A DNA stretch of 64,000 bases from VXYK01 sp965214565 (GCA_965214565.1 OZ243951.1:744001-808000); one strand, 5' to 3'. Positions 40,864 to 49,438 are shown, counted from the first letter of the stretch. Program-made: numbers and translations. The notes: generated by a model from the letters alone, not told the origin.

Positions 40864-41327
40864 TGGTCGAGCTTTACCAGATGTTGCGCTTCGAGCGCCC
40901 AGGACTCACCATCAGCCCAAGTCTCGCGCTTCCAGATGGGCACGGTCGCCTTGAGCGCATCGATTCCGTAGCGGGCCGCGGCGAAGGCCTCCGGTCGGTG
41001 CGGCGCCGAAGCCACCACCACCACCGACGACTCACCCAACTCAACCACACCAACCCGATGCAGAAGCACGATCCTCCCGAGTGCCGGCCAGCGCTGACGC
41101 ATCTGCTCCGCGATCTCCTCCAGTCTCGGCACAACGTAGCGATCATAAGCCTCGTATTCGAGCCGCTCAACGCCGTCGCGTCCTTCGGCATGGTCTCTGG
41201 CCGTTCCGCTGAACAGGACAACCGCGCCGCAGCGGGGCAGCACCGCCCAATCGGCGGCCTGACCTACCGGAAGTTCCTCATCGGTCAGTCCCAGCCAAGT
41301 GTCGGATTCGGTCGGCGCGACGGGCAT
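40860..41327 (-). CDS. moaE: Molybdopterin synthase catalytic subunit MoaE
   Basis: 155 residues. GAVVLFSGTARDHAEGRDGVERLEYEAYDRYV is the MoaE core with the conserved Arg and the E-Y-E-A-Y segment; IVLLHRVGVVELGESSVVVVASAPHRPEAFAAARYGIDALKATVPIWKRE carries the RxG...SAHR and the catalytic KatVPIWKkE lysines. MoaE with MoaD inserts sulfur into cyclic pyranopterin to form molybdopterin. No MoaD or other moa gene is in the window. A TACGAT box six bases before ATG 41327 suggests a leaderless transcript. First gene of the moaE - membrane protein - mreB set. Confidence 0.95.
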   Translation of the reverse strand: MPVAPTESDTWLGLTDEELPVGQAADWAVLPRCGAVVLFSGTARDHAEGRDGVERLEYEAYDRYVVPRLEEIAEQMRQRWPALGRIVLLHRVGVVELGESSVVVVASAPHRPEAFAAARYGIDALKATVPIWKRETWADGESWALEAQHLVKLDQ

Positions 41328-41333
41328 CCCCTA

Positions 41334-41339
41334 ATCGTA
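41334..41339 (-). promoter_or_regulatory. Putative -10 box (TACGAT) of moaE
   Basis: TACGAT is separated by six bases (TAGGGG) from ATG 41327. The AGGGG directly before the ATG is too close to serve as a Shine-Dalgarno sequence, so leaderless translation is the better reading. Confidence 0.5.
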
Positions 41340-41359
41340 CGGCGCTAGCGATCAGTCCG

Positions 41360-42418
41360 TCACGCGCCGGCGCGCCGAACCCCGCCCACCCGACGCAACA
41401 ACCACACGATAATCCCGACTCCGGTCACCACTCCCAGAGCCGCTATCGCCAGGGCCAACTCCTGGCGCCGACGCGCCGGGACCCGGTCGAGCGGGCTCGG
41501 ATTGTGTGAGACCACCCACGCTTCCTCATTGGAATAGCCGGGTTCCCAACCGAGTGCTCGAAGACGGTCACTGGCAATAACCCAAGAATGCGAAGTGTAG
41601 GGTACGACACCCGGCGGAATGGGCGCGACTCCTGCCTGCAGGCGGACCGCGGCAAGGGCGCGGGCCAGCCACAACGGCACCCGCAACCTCGGTTTGGGCC
41701 CTTCAAGCTCGCGTAGCGCATCAGGCGGGATCCAGCCGTCGGGTGCCACGTTCAGCGGGCCGTCGGCACGGCTTCGGGCCGCGGTCACGACGGCACTGGC
41801 GAGATCATCAATGTGGAGGTATTGCACCGGCGGGTCACCGTCGGCGACAATCCCGAGCCGAGCGGTGTGAAGCACACGGGCGAGCTGTCCCAGATCGTCT
41901 TCGGTGACGACCGCCGTGGGACGGAGGACCGCAACTGTTGCGGACCGATTGAACTTCTTCCATTCAGTTGCCAACTTCTCGATGTCCGCCCGTACGACAG
42001 CCCACGAGAAATCTGGATTGGGCCTTACGGGGGCTTCCTCGCTGAGCGGAAGGGGATTTGCGGTGCGTGCGCCGTACACCAGCGCCGTCGACAACAGCAC
42101 GAGGTGGCCAACCCTGCATTCCGCCGCGGCGTCCAGCACCCGTCCGACTATCCGCAGGTCCGCCTCTTCTGCGCCAGGATCCGTTTCGCCGGGCGCGCCC
42201 CGAGAGCTCAGATGGACGACTGTGTCGACACCGCTGAACAGGGACTTGAGATCTGCAGACTCCAGGTCGAGCCGCCGGGTCTCAACCTGCGGCGGCAACC
42301 AGGAAATCGCCGTTCGGTCAACAGCCACCAGATCAACACACGGCTGCGCCACCGCAAGTGCCGTCACGACCCGCGCTCCAAGGTCCGCCGCGGCCCCAGT
42401 CACAACGACTCTGTTCAT
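41360..42418 (-). CDS. NAD-dependent epimerase/dehydratase-like extended SDR with membrane tail
   Basis: 352 residues from ATG 42418; ATG 42463 would add 15 residues. MNRVVVTGAAADLGARVV is the Rossmann start (TGxxxxxG), VDTVVHLSSRGAPG the following strand, LVLLSTALVYGARTANPLPLSEE the catalytic Ser/Tyr region typical of UDP-sugar epimerase relatives. The usual YxxxK is replaced by SWAVVRADIEKL, so catalysis is doubtful. A C-terminal hydrophobic helix (LALAIAALGVVTGVGIIVWLL) anchors it. The start choice rests on the beginning of the Rossmann strand. Divergent from the DUF2342 gene with very little space between them. Function unknown beyond nucleotide-sugar-enzyme ancestry. Confidence 0.8.
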   Translation of the reverse strand: MNRVVVTGAAADLGARVVTALAVAQPCVDLVAVDRTAISWLPPQVETRRLDLESADLKSLFSGVDTVVHLSSRGAPGETDPGAEEADLRIVGRVLDAAAECRVGHLVLLSTALVYGARTANPLPLSEEAPVRPNPDFSWAVVRADIEKLATEWKKFNRSATVAVLRPTAVVTEDDLGQLARVLHTARLGIVADGDPPVQYLHIDDLASAVVTAARSRADGPLNVAPDGWIPPDALRELEGPKPRLRVPLWLARALAAVRLQAGVAPIPPGVVPYTSHSWVIASDRLRALGWEPGYSNEEAWVVSHNPSPLDRVPARRRQELALAIAALGVVTGVGIIVWLLRRVGGVRRAGA

Positions 42419-42464
42419 CATCAGCGGCAACGCCACGAAAAGAGGATCGACACCTTCACTCATC

Positions 42465-42470
42465 TACGAT
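42465..42470 (+). promoter_or_regulatory. Putative -10 box (TACGAT) of the DUF2342 gene
   Basis: TACGAT is followed by GCCCGC and ATG 42477, the same TAnnnT-N6-ATG layout seen for moaE and the DtxR-type gene. No Shine-Dalgarno sequence is present. Confidence 0.5.
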
Positions 42471-42476
42471 GCCCGC

Positions 42477-43676
42477 ATGAGCGACGATCTGCCACCCGAC
42501 GGCGAATCACTCGGCGCGTTTCTCGGCGAAATCATGAAGATGCTGTCGGGCGCAGGTAGCCCCTCGGCCAACTCGGCGCGTGATCTCGCCCGCTCGGTCG
42601 CCACCGGGGGCGAGTCCGAACCCAATATCGACCCTAAGGACCGGATCAAGATTGAAGAACTGGTCCGAGTCGCGGAGTTGCAGGTCCAGTCAGCCACTCA
42701 ACTCGTGGTCGCTCGCAGCGGAACTCTGCGGGTCGAGGTTGTCAATCGTTCGCAATGGGTCGACAGCACAATCGAGCATTATCGACCGTTGCTGGGAACC
42801 ATCGCCACGTCAATATCTACGAGCCTGCCAACACCGGACGAGCTCTCAGAGAACGACCCGATGAGTCAGATGATGGCGGGGCTGCAACAGATGCTCGAGT
42901 CGATGCTGCTCACGATGACCACCGGGTCGATGGTCGGTGAGCTCGCCCGGGTCGCCTTCGGAGGCTTTCACCTGCCGCTGCCGCGTCCCGCAGATGCTCA
43001 ACTGTTGGTACTGCTTCCCAACGTTGATCAATTCGGCCAGCAGTGGTCACTCGACCCCGACGATCTGCGGCTCTGGGTCTGCCTCCACGAAGCGGCGCAC
43101 CGTGCCGTGCTCGGGGTCCCGCATGTGAGCGAACGTCTGAGCGATTTGCTGCAACGTCACGCCAGCGCCTTTGAGCGTGACCCTGAGACACTGAACGAAC
43201 AGCTGAGCGCCTCCGACCTGAATCCCTTCGACCTGAGCGCAGGTCCAGAAGCCCTCGCAGAACTGAACAAGACCTTCGGCGACCCGGAGATGATCTTCGG
43301 TGCGGTCCGTTCACCAGCACAAGCAGCTCTGGAGCCTGAGATCACCGCGCTGGTGGCGGCCATCACAGGATACGTCGACCACGTGATGGATCAGACAGGT
43401 GGAAGCATCATCGGATCCTATGACCGGGTCACCGAAGCACTCCGTCGGCGTCGGACCCAATCCGGTGCTTCCGATCGGCTCGTCGAGCGCCTCTTGGGCC
43501 TCGAACTCGACCAGAACCAGTTCGATCGCGGCACCGCGTTCGTTGAGGGTGTGATCGAGCGGGCCGGCACTGAGGGACTGGATCGTCTGTTCGACGACCC
43601 CGCCCATCTGCCGACACCGTCTGAAGTAGACGCGCCGGGACTGTGGTTGGCTCGAATCGACCTGCCGTTCAACTGA
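42477..43676 (+). CDS. DUF2342-family zinc-dependent metallohydrolase
   Basis: 399 residues from ATG 42477. The HExxH metal-binding motif is in LRLWVCLHEAAHRAVLGVPHVSERL (about residue 205). Other family features are RSQWVDSTIEHYRPLLG, MSQMMAGLQQMLESMLLTMTTGSMVGELARVAFGGFHLPLP and the terminal LFDDPAHLPTPSEVDAPGLWLARIDL. DUF2342 proteins are typical of actinobacteria and have been annotated as F420-biosynthesis associated or as zinc metalloproteases; the real substrate is not established. All expected motifs are present and length is normal. A leaderless promoter is likely. Convergent with the MFS gene. Confidence 0.9.
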   Translation: MSDDLPPDGESLGAFLGEIMKMLSGAGSPSANSARDLARSVATGGESEPNIDPKDRIKIEELVRVAELQVQSATQLVVARSGTLRVEVVNRSQWVDSTIEHYRPLLGTIATSISTSLPTPDELSENDPMSQMMAGLQQMLESMLLTMTTGSMVGELARVAFGGFHLPLPRPADAQLLVLLPNVDQFGQQWSLDPDDLRLWVCLHEAAHRAVLGVPHVSERLSDLLQRHASAFERDPETLNEQLSASDLNPFDLSAGPEALAELNKTFGDPEMIFGAVRSPAQAALEPEITALVAAITGYVDHVMDQTGGSIIGSYDRVTEALRRRRTQSGASDRLVERLLGLELDQNQFDRGTAFVEGVIERAGTEGLDRLFDDPAHLPTPSEVDAPGLWLARIDLPFN

Positions 43677-43761
43677 TCCGAACCAACCACGGACAACCGG
43701 GAACGCCACCAACCAGGTTCGCGCCGTCGGTCCGCTGTCGAACGGACAACCTTCGACGTGA

Positions 43762-45342
43762 CTAGCGCGGCGATGTCTCGTCTGGATCCGGACGGGGATG
43801 CGATGGAGGAGCTGGGTCAACCTCCACTCCATCAACCGAGGAGACGTAGGGCGCGCTCTCTTCCCATCGGATCGGACGGGAGTGGTCGCTCGTCCCCGCC
43901 GGTGGCGCGGGTTGCGACGGCCGCAGATCCCCGCCGAAATCCAGATCCCCGTCCGTCGACACGCCGTGTGACCGGGCGGCTGGTCTGCCAGACGACGAAG
44001 GCTTGGCCCTCGAGACGAGCGGCAATCTGAACAAGCGACCGGGATTGCCGAAAACGTAGACGAGCAGGGCAATCCCGCCGACCACCCCGACCAGGCCCGC
44101 ACCAACCGGAATACTCAAGCGGATCACCACCGGCAACATCGCCCCGGCCGCGAACGCGAGTTGGAAACGCGCTTCGAACCGTGCAAAAGAACGTCCGTAG
44201 TTGGTGACGACCGCGTCTCGCTGGACCAGGGAGTCAAAAGCGAGCTTTCCCGTACCGGCCGCAGCCGTGACCGTTCCCGCAAAGATCACCGTGCCAAACA
44301 GGCCTCCGGACAGTGCCGCGAACAAAGCCCCAGACACGAGCACTGTGATCGCGCCGAGCAGTATCTGTTCCTCGCTCAAGCGGCGGCGAAACGTCGGCGC
44401 GAAACGCACACCCCCGAGCGTCCCGACAACAGCGAACACCCCCACGACCGCGAAGTGCCAGACCGGTGCGGTGGGATCTCCGGTGATGTCAATGTCGCGC
44501 ACCGTCGCGGCGGCACCACCGAACGCGGCACCTTCGGTGCTCACATCAAGACCGTCCTTGCCGCCGCGCAGGTCGAACATCATCAGCATCGTCACGAATC
44601 CGACGATGCCCCTGACGATCATCATCGACGTCGCGGCCAGGAGTATCTTCCGGTCCCTCAGCTCGGCCCGCTCCGACTGCTCCGCCGGCACCGCAGCAAC
44701 AACAACCGACGGAATTCGCAGGGCGAACGCAGTCGCCAGCACAAACCCCACCAACCCGACCGCCGCGGACGCGGCAGGGCCACCCACAATGCTGCACAAC
44801 CCGGCCATCCCTGCACCAATCGGACCCGAGATCGCACTGATCAGCGCCAATCGACTGTTGGCCCCGACCAGATCCTCATCCGAGTCGACCAAACGGGGAA
44901 CGACAGCGCTCTTGGCAACCGAATAACCCTTCTGCAGCACCAGCACACCAAAGATCTCTGGGAACAGGAACAACGTGTCGACATGCTGGACTATCAGCAG
45001 TGCCAGCACCGCCCGGCCAACCGTAGTAACGATGATCATCATCCGCCGACCACCACGAATACGGTCGATAGCAGGGCCGACCAGTGGTGTGACCACAGCG
45101 AACGGTGCCATGGTCAACAACAACGCCAGGGCGACCCGCCCCCGCGACTCCTCGGGGCTGATCGCAAAGAAGATCGAGCCTGCCAGGGCCGCGGCGATGG
45201 CACCGTCGGCAGCAGCACTCATCGCATGCAGACGAGCCAATCGCATGAACGGAGTAACGGTCCCGCCCCCTGGAGCGCGCCCTCCCGAGGAGCGCGACCA
45301 CGACCCGAAAGGAGCGAACGGTCGCTTGTCGTCAGTGGTCAC
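43762..45342 (-). CDS. Major facilitator superfamily-like transporter
   Basis: 526 residues, about 12 hydrophobic helices between residues 40 and 435, interrupted by a long central loop (about 225-300: AEQSERAELRDRKILL, then GGKDGLDVSTEGAAFG). The A-motif-like GPAIDRIRGGRRMMI between helices 2 and 3 supports an MFS transporter. A cytoplasmic C-terminal tail of about 95 residues is Pro/Ser/Asp-rich. Substrate unknown. ATG 45342 overlaps the NUDIX stop by four bases, so it is the last gene of the ROK - ppk - NUDIX - MFS set. Confidence 0.82.
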   Translation of the reverse strand: MTTDDKRPFAPFGSWSRSSGGRAPGGGTVTPFMRLARLHAMSAAADGAIAAALAGSIFFAISPEESRGRVALALLLTMAPFAVVTPLVGPAIDRIRGGRRMMIIVTTVGRAVLALLIVQHVDTLFLFPEIFGVLVLQKGYSVAKSAVVPRLVDSDEDLVGANSRLALISAISGPIGAGMAGLCSIVGGPAASAAVGLVGFVLATAFALRIPSVVVAAVPAEQSERAELRDRKILLAATSMMIVRGIVGFVTMLMMFDLRGGKDGLDVSTEGAAFGGAAATVRDIDITGDPTAPVWHFAVVGVFAVVGTLGGVRFAPTFRRRLSEEQILLGAITVLVSGALFAALSGGLFGTVIFAGTVTAAAGTGKLAFDSLVQRDAVVTNYGRSFARFEARFQLAFAAGAMLPVVIRLSIPVGAGLVGVVGGIALLVYVFGNPGRLFRLPLVSRAKPSSSGRPAARSHGVSTDGDLDFGGDLRPSQPAPPAGTSDHSRPIRWEESAPYVSSVDGVEVDPAPPSHPRPDPDETSPR

Positions 45343-45836
45343 GCAAGCATTCTGAGTGAAGGAAAGGTCCCTGTCACGGAATCAAGCAGCAAAACATCGT
45401 GTTCGTAAGTCAAGACCTGCCGCGCCGACAACAAATCGAACCAACCCATGGCATCAACCTCGGCATTCGGCTCGAATTGCCCGTCGAGAACCTGCATCGT
45501 CCAATACACGACGGCCTTGCGACGGCCGCTGCCATCCCGATACCGAACCAGCGGCAATCTCTCTAGGCGCTTGCACCGAAGCCCGGTCTCCTCGAACACC
45601 TCGCGCCAGGCAGCCTTGCCCAGAGTCTCACCGGGATCGAGCTTGCCTTTCGGGAAGGACCAGTCACGGTGAGTAGGCCGATGTACCAGCAGCACTTCGG
45701 TGACACCGCGGTGCTCGCGAAGCACCAGTCCGCCTGCAGCCCAAACCTCAACCTTGGGGTATTTTCGCGACAGTCGGTCGTAGAGATCACCCACGGGCCC
45801 GGACCCTCGCGAGTTCTTGGAGCGTTTCGTGGACAT
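45339..45836 (-). CDS. NUDIX hydrolase
   Basis: 165 residues from ATG 45836; GTG 45794, only eight bases inside the ppk end, is an alternative. The NUDIX box is complete (residues about 62-84: G-x5-E-x7-R-E-V-F-E-E-T-G-L). VWAAGGLVLREHRGVTEVLLVHRPTHRDWSFPKG opens the domain. The enzyme hydrolyses a nucleoside diphosphate linked to another group. Actinobacterial MutT1-like and Ap4A/diphosphoinositol-type hydrolases begin in the same way. Its place next to ppk suggests a link with polyphosphate or nucleotide metabolism. No C-terminal phosphatase domain, unlike mycobacterial MutT1. Confidence 0.9.
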   Translation of the reverse strand: MSTKRSKNSRGSGPVGDLYDRLSRKYPKVEVWAAGGLVLREHRGVTEVLLVHRPTHRDWSFPKGKLDPGETLGKAAWREVFEETGLRCKRLERLPLVRYRDGSGRRKAVVYWTMQVLDGQFEPNAEVDAMGWFDLLSARQVLTYEHDVLLLDSVTGTFPSLRMLA

Positions 45837-47892
45837 CAACCCCGACAGTACCGTCCTGGCGTGTCCAGACGCCGGACCCGTCAAGGAACCACGCCAGGCG
45901 ATCATCTCTGAGATTCGCGTCGAGCACCTCCAGGAGCCGATCCTCCAGGTCCGGATTGCTCATCTCGAGCAGAACTTCGACCCTCCGATCCAGGTTCCGA
46001 CGCATCAGGTCGGCGCTGCCGATGTAGGTGCGGCTCCGGCGACCTTCCCCATTGGCACCTCCACCATTAGCACCTCCACCGTTAGCACGTCCACCATTGG
46101 CGAAATGAAAGATCCGCGAATGCTCGAGGTACCGGCCGACGATCGAACGGACCCGAATGTTCTCCGACAGACCCTCAACACCAGGACGCAGACAGCACAC
46201 ACCGCGCACGATCAGATCGATCTCAACACCGGCATTGGATGCTTCGTAGAGCTTGTTGATCACCTCTGTGTCGACGAGGCTGTTCAACTTGAGAATCATC
46301 CGGCCCGAACCGCTGGCGATCTCGGCGTCGATCAACTGATAGAGGCGTGAACGCAACATCTCCGGCGCCACCAGAATTCGCTCATAGTCACGCGCCCGGC
46401 TGTATCCGGTCAGATAGTTGAACAGGTCAGCCAGGTCGTCTCCCACCACAGGATCAGCGGTCAGCAGCCCGATGTCCTCGTAGAGCCGGGCGGTGCGATG
46501 GTTGTAGTTGCCGGTGCCGACATGGCAGTAGCGACGGATCCCGTCAGCCTCCTCGCGCACCACCATGGCGATCTTGGAGTGGATCTTCAGCCCGACAATG
46601 CCGTAGGCCACATGAACGCCCGCCTGTTCGAGCCGTCGAGCCCAACCGATATTGGCCTCCTCGTCGAAGCGCGCCTTGACTTCGATCAGCACCGCCACCT
46701 GTATCCCTCGTTCGGCGGCATCGATCAGCGCGTCGATGATCGGGCTCTCCCCCGCGGTGCGGTACAGAGTGAGCTTGATGGCCCGGACCGACCTGTCACG
46801 GCCGGCTTGGCGAACGAACTGCACCACCGATCTGCTGAACGACGAATAGGGGTGATGCAACAGGACGTCACGGTCAGCGATCACGTCGAACAGGTTGATC
46901 TGGTCGTCCTCCGAGGTCAGCCCCGGTTCGGCGATGCCGCGCCAATGCGGCCATTTCTGGAGTCCCATGTCTATGTCGGCCACCGCGTTCAGCGAGGTCG
47001 CGTCCAGAGGAACCGAGCTCGTGTAGACGTCGCCCGGATCGAGATCAAGCTCCCGCTCCAGCAACTCAAGGGTCTGCCGCGATACCGAGGACGCAACCTC
47101 AAGACGGACCGCGCGTCCGAAGCGCCGCCGCCGCAACTCGATCTCAACGGCGGCGAGCAGGTCTTCAGCCTCCTCCCCGAGGGTCAGGTCGGCGTTGCGG
47201 GTGACCCGGAACGGCACCGATTCCACAATGTCCATTCCGGGGAACAACTGGTCGAGGTGCGCAGCGAGGACCGATTCGAGGGAGACGAACCGCGCACTGT
47301 CACCCAGCGAGATCCACCGTTCAAGGGTGTTGGGGACTTTCACCCGCGCAAACCGCTTCTCGCGGTCTGCCGGGTTGCGGACGACCACCGCAAGATTGAG
47401 CGAAAGATCCGAGATGTAGGGGAACGGGTGACCGGGATCGACCGCCAACGGTGTGAGTATCGGGAAGATGCGGCTCCGGAACCTCTCGGCGATCATCTCC
47501 CGCTCGTCAGCCGTCAGATCATCAAACTCGAGCAGCTCAATATCCATCTCGTTGAGCGCAGGAAGAACCTGTGTGGCGAAGATCTTCTCTTGACGTGCAC
47601 CGAGTTCAAGCACCACCGAGCGGATGTCTTCAATCTGTTTGCGAGGAGTACGGCCATCGGGACCCACCGTCGATATCCCCGCGGCGATCTGGTCATGAAG
47701 CCCCGACACCCGCACCTGAAAGAACTCGTCGAGGTTGCTGGCGAAGATCGACAGGTAGCGGACCCGCTCAAGCAGCGGAACCCTCATGTCGGCTGCAAGT
47801 TCGAGGACCCTGCCGTTGAAGGCCAGCCAACTCAACTCGCGGTTGAATACCGTCGTGTCGTTGACATCCCAGCCGCCGACCCGGACGCTCAC
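45787..47892 (-). CDS. ppk: Polyphosphate kinase
   Basis: 701 residues from GTG 47892, overlapping the ROK gene by four bases. FNRELSWLAFNGRVLELA is the PPK1 N-terminus. The phospholipase-D-like catalytic parts carry the two essential histidines: GLKIHSKIAMVVR (autophosphorylated His) and VGRYLEHSRIFHF. Other family segments are LLHHPYSSF, IKLTLYRTAGESPI and GTGNYNHRTARLYEDIGL. Between the second His and SADLMRRNLDRRVE lies an inserted Asn/Gly-rich loop made of 15-bp repeats. The enzyme makes polyphosphate from ATP reversibly. It forms a translationally coupled set with a ROK kinase upstream and a NUDIX hydrolase and transporter downstream. Confidence 0.97.
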   Translation of the reverse strand: MSVRVGGWDVNDTTVFNRELSWLAFNGRVLELAADMRVPLLERVRYLSIFASNLDEFFQVRVSGLHDQIAAGISTVGPDGRTPRKQIEDIRSVVLELGARQEKIFATQVLPALNEMDIELLEFDDLTADEREMIAERFRSRIFPILTPLAVDPGHPFPYISDLSLNLAVVVRNPADREKRFARVKVPNTLERWISLGDSARFVSLESVLAAHLDQLFPGMDIVESVPFRVTRNADLTLGEEAEDLLAAVEIELRRRRFGRAVRLEVASSVSRQTLELLERELDLDPGDVYTSSVPLDATSLNAVADIDMGLQKWPHWRGIAEPGLTSEDDQINLFDVIADRDVLLHHPYSSFSRSVVQFVRQAGRDRSVRAIKLTLYRTAGESPIIDALIDAAERGIQVAVLIEVKARFDEEANIGWARRLEQAGVHVAYGIVGLKIHSKIAMVVREEADGIRRYCHVGTGNYNHRTARLYEDIGLLTADPVVGDDLADLFNYLTGYSRARDYERILVAPEMLRSRLYQLIDAEIASGSGRMILKLNSLVDTEVINKLYEASNAGVEIDLIVRGVCCLRPGVEGLSENIRVRSIVGRYLEHSRIFHFANGGRANGGGANGGGANGEGRRSRTYIGSADLMRRNLDRRVEVLLEMSNPDLEDRLLEVLDANLRDDRLAWFLDGSGVWTRQDGTVGVDVHETLQELARVRARG
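46051..46095 (-). repeat. Three 15-bp tandem units in ppk (NGGGA-type)
   Basis: Units starting at 46051, 46066 and 46081 differ at one to three positions and encode an Asn-Gly-Gly-Gly/Arg-Ala repeat, with a fourth partial unit after 46096. The insertion falls in a loop before the last conserved PPK segment, so it need not disturb activity. Confidence 0.85.
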
Positions 47893-48824
47893 GTGCGGGC
47901 CTCCTCAACGAGGAGGGCAGCGCCCAGCGCCCCGCTGGTGTCGCCGGTCTCAGCGGTGCGGATCGGCACCACCCGACCTGCGAAGGTGCGGCTCGCGAGC
48001 CGTTTGGCCACATCGTCTCGAAACGCCGGGCCGAGCCTCCCAGCCATCCCGCCACCGAGAACGACAATCTCGATGTCAAGCAGGTTGACCACTGTCGCGA
48101 GCGCTGCAGCCAACGCTTCTGAAGCCTGGTCGATCAAGCGGATCGCCGGTTGATCACCCTTGTCGAGGGCTTTCTTCCAGAGCTTGGATTTGATGGGACC
48201 TTCCCCGGCGTCAGAGATCAACAGGGAGGTCTCACCTTGGGAGTGAAGGTCCCGCGCCCGGCGTTCAAGCGCTGAACGACCCGTGTAGTCCTCCAGCTCA
48301 CCCTGGTGCTCACCTTTGGCTTTCGCCCAGAAGTCAACGAAGGTGTGGCCGATCTCCCCCGCCATGCCGTGCGGGCCCCGACGCAGTCGACCGTCAAGGA
48401 CCAGCCCCGCTCCAACACCGGTGCCTAGGAACACGCCGACGAGGTTGTCCACCCCTCGACCCGCCCCCAACTGATGTTCAGCGAGCGTCGCCACATTGCA
48501 GTCGTTGTCGACGAACACCGGTCGCCGGTCGCAGCGATCCGACAGTTCACCGGCCACGTCGACGGGGGATGTCCAGTCGCTCAGATTGCAGGCCAGCGGA
48601 AGCACGCCGCTGCCGGGCACCACCGGACCGGGCACGCCCACACCTATGCCGACAGCGGTGCCTGCCGGGTCTACCTCATGAGCGGCGACGCTCATGGCTT
48701 CAAGGATGGCTCGGGGCCCTCCCGCGGTCGGTGTGGACAGCTTGTGCTTGCCCAGCACCTCGCCGTTCTCGGCGAGCACGGCCAAGATCTTGGTGCCTCC
48801 AAGATCTATGCCGATCGACGCCAT
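47889..48824 (-). CDS. ROK-family sugar kinase lacking the zinc-binding Cys motif
   Basis: 311 residues. ASIGIDLGGTKILAVLAENGEVL is the ATP-binding start; VFVDNDCNVATLAEHQLGAG holds the catalytic Asp (D in N-D); GVFLGTGVGAGLVLDGRL and GMAGEIGHTFVDF follow as in glucokinases. ROK enzymes next have C-x-C-G-x2-G-C-x-E; here the segment reads GEHQGELEDYTGRSALE, keeping the Glu but none of the cysteines. The last part (IVVLGGGMAGRLGPAF, SGALGAALL) is normal. Probably a glucokinase or related hexokinase. Being coupled to ppk, use of polyphosphate as phosphate donor is conceivable, but nothing in the sequence proves it. Confidence 0.88.
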   Translation of the reverse strand: MASIGIDLGGTKILAVLAENGEVLGKHKLSTPTAGGPRAILEAMSVAAHEVDPAGTAVGIGVGVPGPVVPGSGVLPLACNLSDWTSPVDVAGELSDRCDRRPVFVDNDCNVATLAEHQLGAGRGVDNLVGVFLGTGVGAGLVLDGRLRRGPHGMAGEIGHTFVDFWAKAKGEHQGELEDYTGRSALERRARDLHSQGETSLLISDAGEGPIKSKLWKKALDKGDQPAIRLIDQASEALAAALATVVNLLDIEIVVLGGGMAGRLGPAFRDDVAKRLASRTFAGRVVPIRTAETGDTSGALGAALLVEEART

Positions 48825-48853
48825 CTACCGCGCTCCTGAGACCTGTGCCCGGT

Positions 48854-49141
48854 TCACGCCCTCGCCACCTCGTCTTCGGGGTAGCCGAGGTCCCATACAA
48901 CGACGATGCGCTCGCGTTCTCCGTCACGGTTGACCCTCTCGCGATTTCGTCGGAACTGCGGGTCGTGGGGTGGAAGCAGCAGCAGTCTGGCATTCACGCG
49001 GTCCCGGAACCCGTCCATCAGTTCGCGTTCTCCGAAGACGGCACGGATGTCCCAATGCGGAGCGGTGGGCCCGAGATACACGATCGTCGCTTGACCTACT
49101 GGCGACTCGTCAAATTCGGTCTCTGCGGTGTCGGTCATCAC
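48854..49141 (-). CDS. Small hypothetical protein upstream of the ROK-ppk set
   Basis: 95 residues; AGGAG lies five bases before ATG 49141 and eight before the next in-frame ATG 49138. The sequence (GQATIVYLGPTAPHWDIRAVFGERELMDGFRDRVNARLLLLPPHDPQFRRNRERVNRDGERERIVVVWDLG, split by loops) looks like a small alpha/beta protein without membrane parts. No family recognised. It ends 29 bases before the ROK gene and is probably the first gene of that transcript. Confidence 0.65.
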   Translation of the reverse strand: MMTDTAETEFDESPVGQATIVYLGPTAPHWDIRAVFGERELMDGFRDRVNARLLLLPPHDPQFRRNRERVNRDGERERIVVVWDLGYPEDEVARA

Positions 49142-49248
49142 TGCTCCTAGGACATCGATCCGTGCTCTGGTTATCGAGCATGCGCGGCAAACCCACGCTG
49201 GATCGAGTTTATCGGAGCAATCGGACCGCTCTACCCGCGATCACTTCA

Positions 49249-49431
49249 TCACTTCGTGGAGGGCGACTCCTCGTCCTCTGCGTCCTCCGTCAACCCTGAC
49301 TTGAACTCTTTTTGTGCCTGGCCGAGCGAGCGAGCGAGCTTCGGCAGCTTGGCTCCGCCGAATACCAGCAGGATGATAAGCAGAACGATGATCAGTTCAG
49401 ACGCGGACGGGGTGGAAATCAAACCGTACAT
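49249..49431 (-). CDS. tatA: Sec-independent translocase subunit TatA/TatE-like
   Basis: 60 residues with the hallmark layout: a short N-terminus, one membrane helix (ELIIVLLIILLVFGG), the F-G-x-x-K-L-P hinge (FGGAKLPKLARSLGQAQKEF) with amphipathic helix, and a short acidic tail. TatA forms the protein-conducting assembly for folded, twin-arginine-bearing proteins. No tatC is in the window. A TAGGCT box seven bases before ATG 49431 and the absence of a Shine-Dalgarno sequence suggest a leaderless mRNA. Confidence 0.92.
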   Translation of the reverse strand: MYGLISTPSASELIIVLLIILLVFGGAKLPKLARSLGQAQKEFKSGLTEDAEDEESPSTK

Positions 49432-49438
49432 GCGGGCC

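Noticed and set aside
44161..45408. 415-codon plus-strand frame opposite the MFS transporter gene
   Set aside because: Gln/Arg/His-rich shadow of a gene coding for evident membrane helices.
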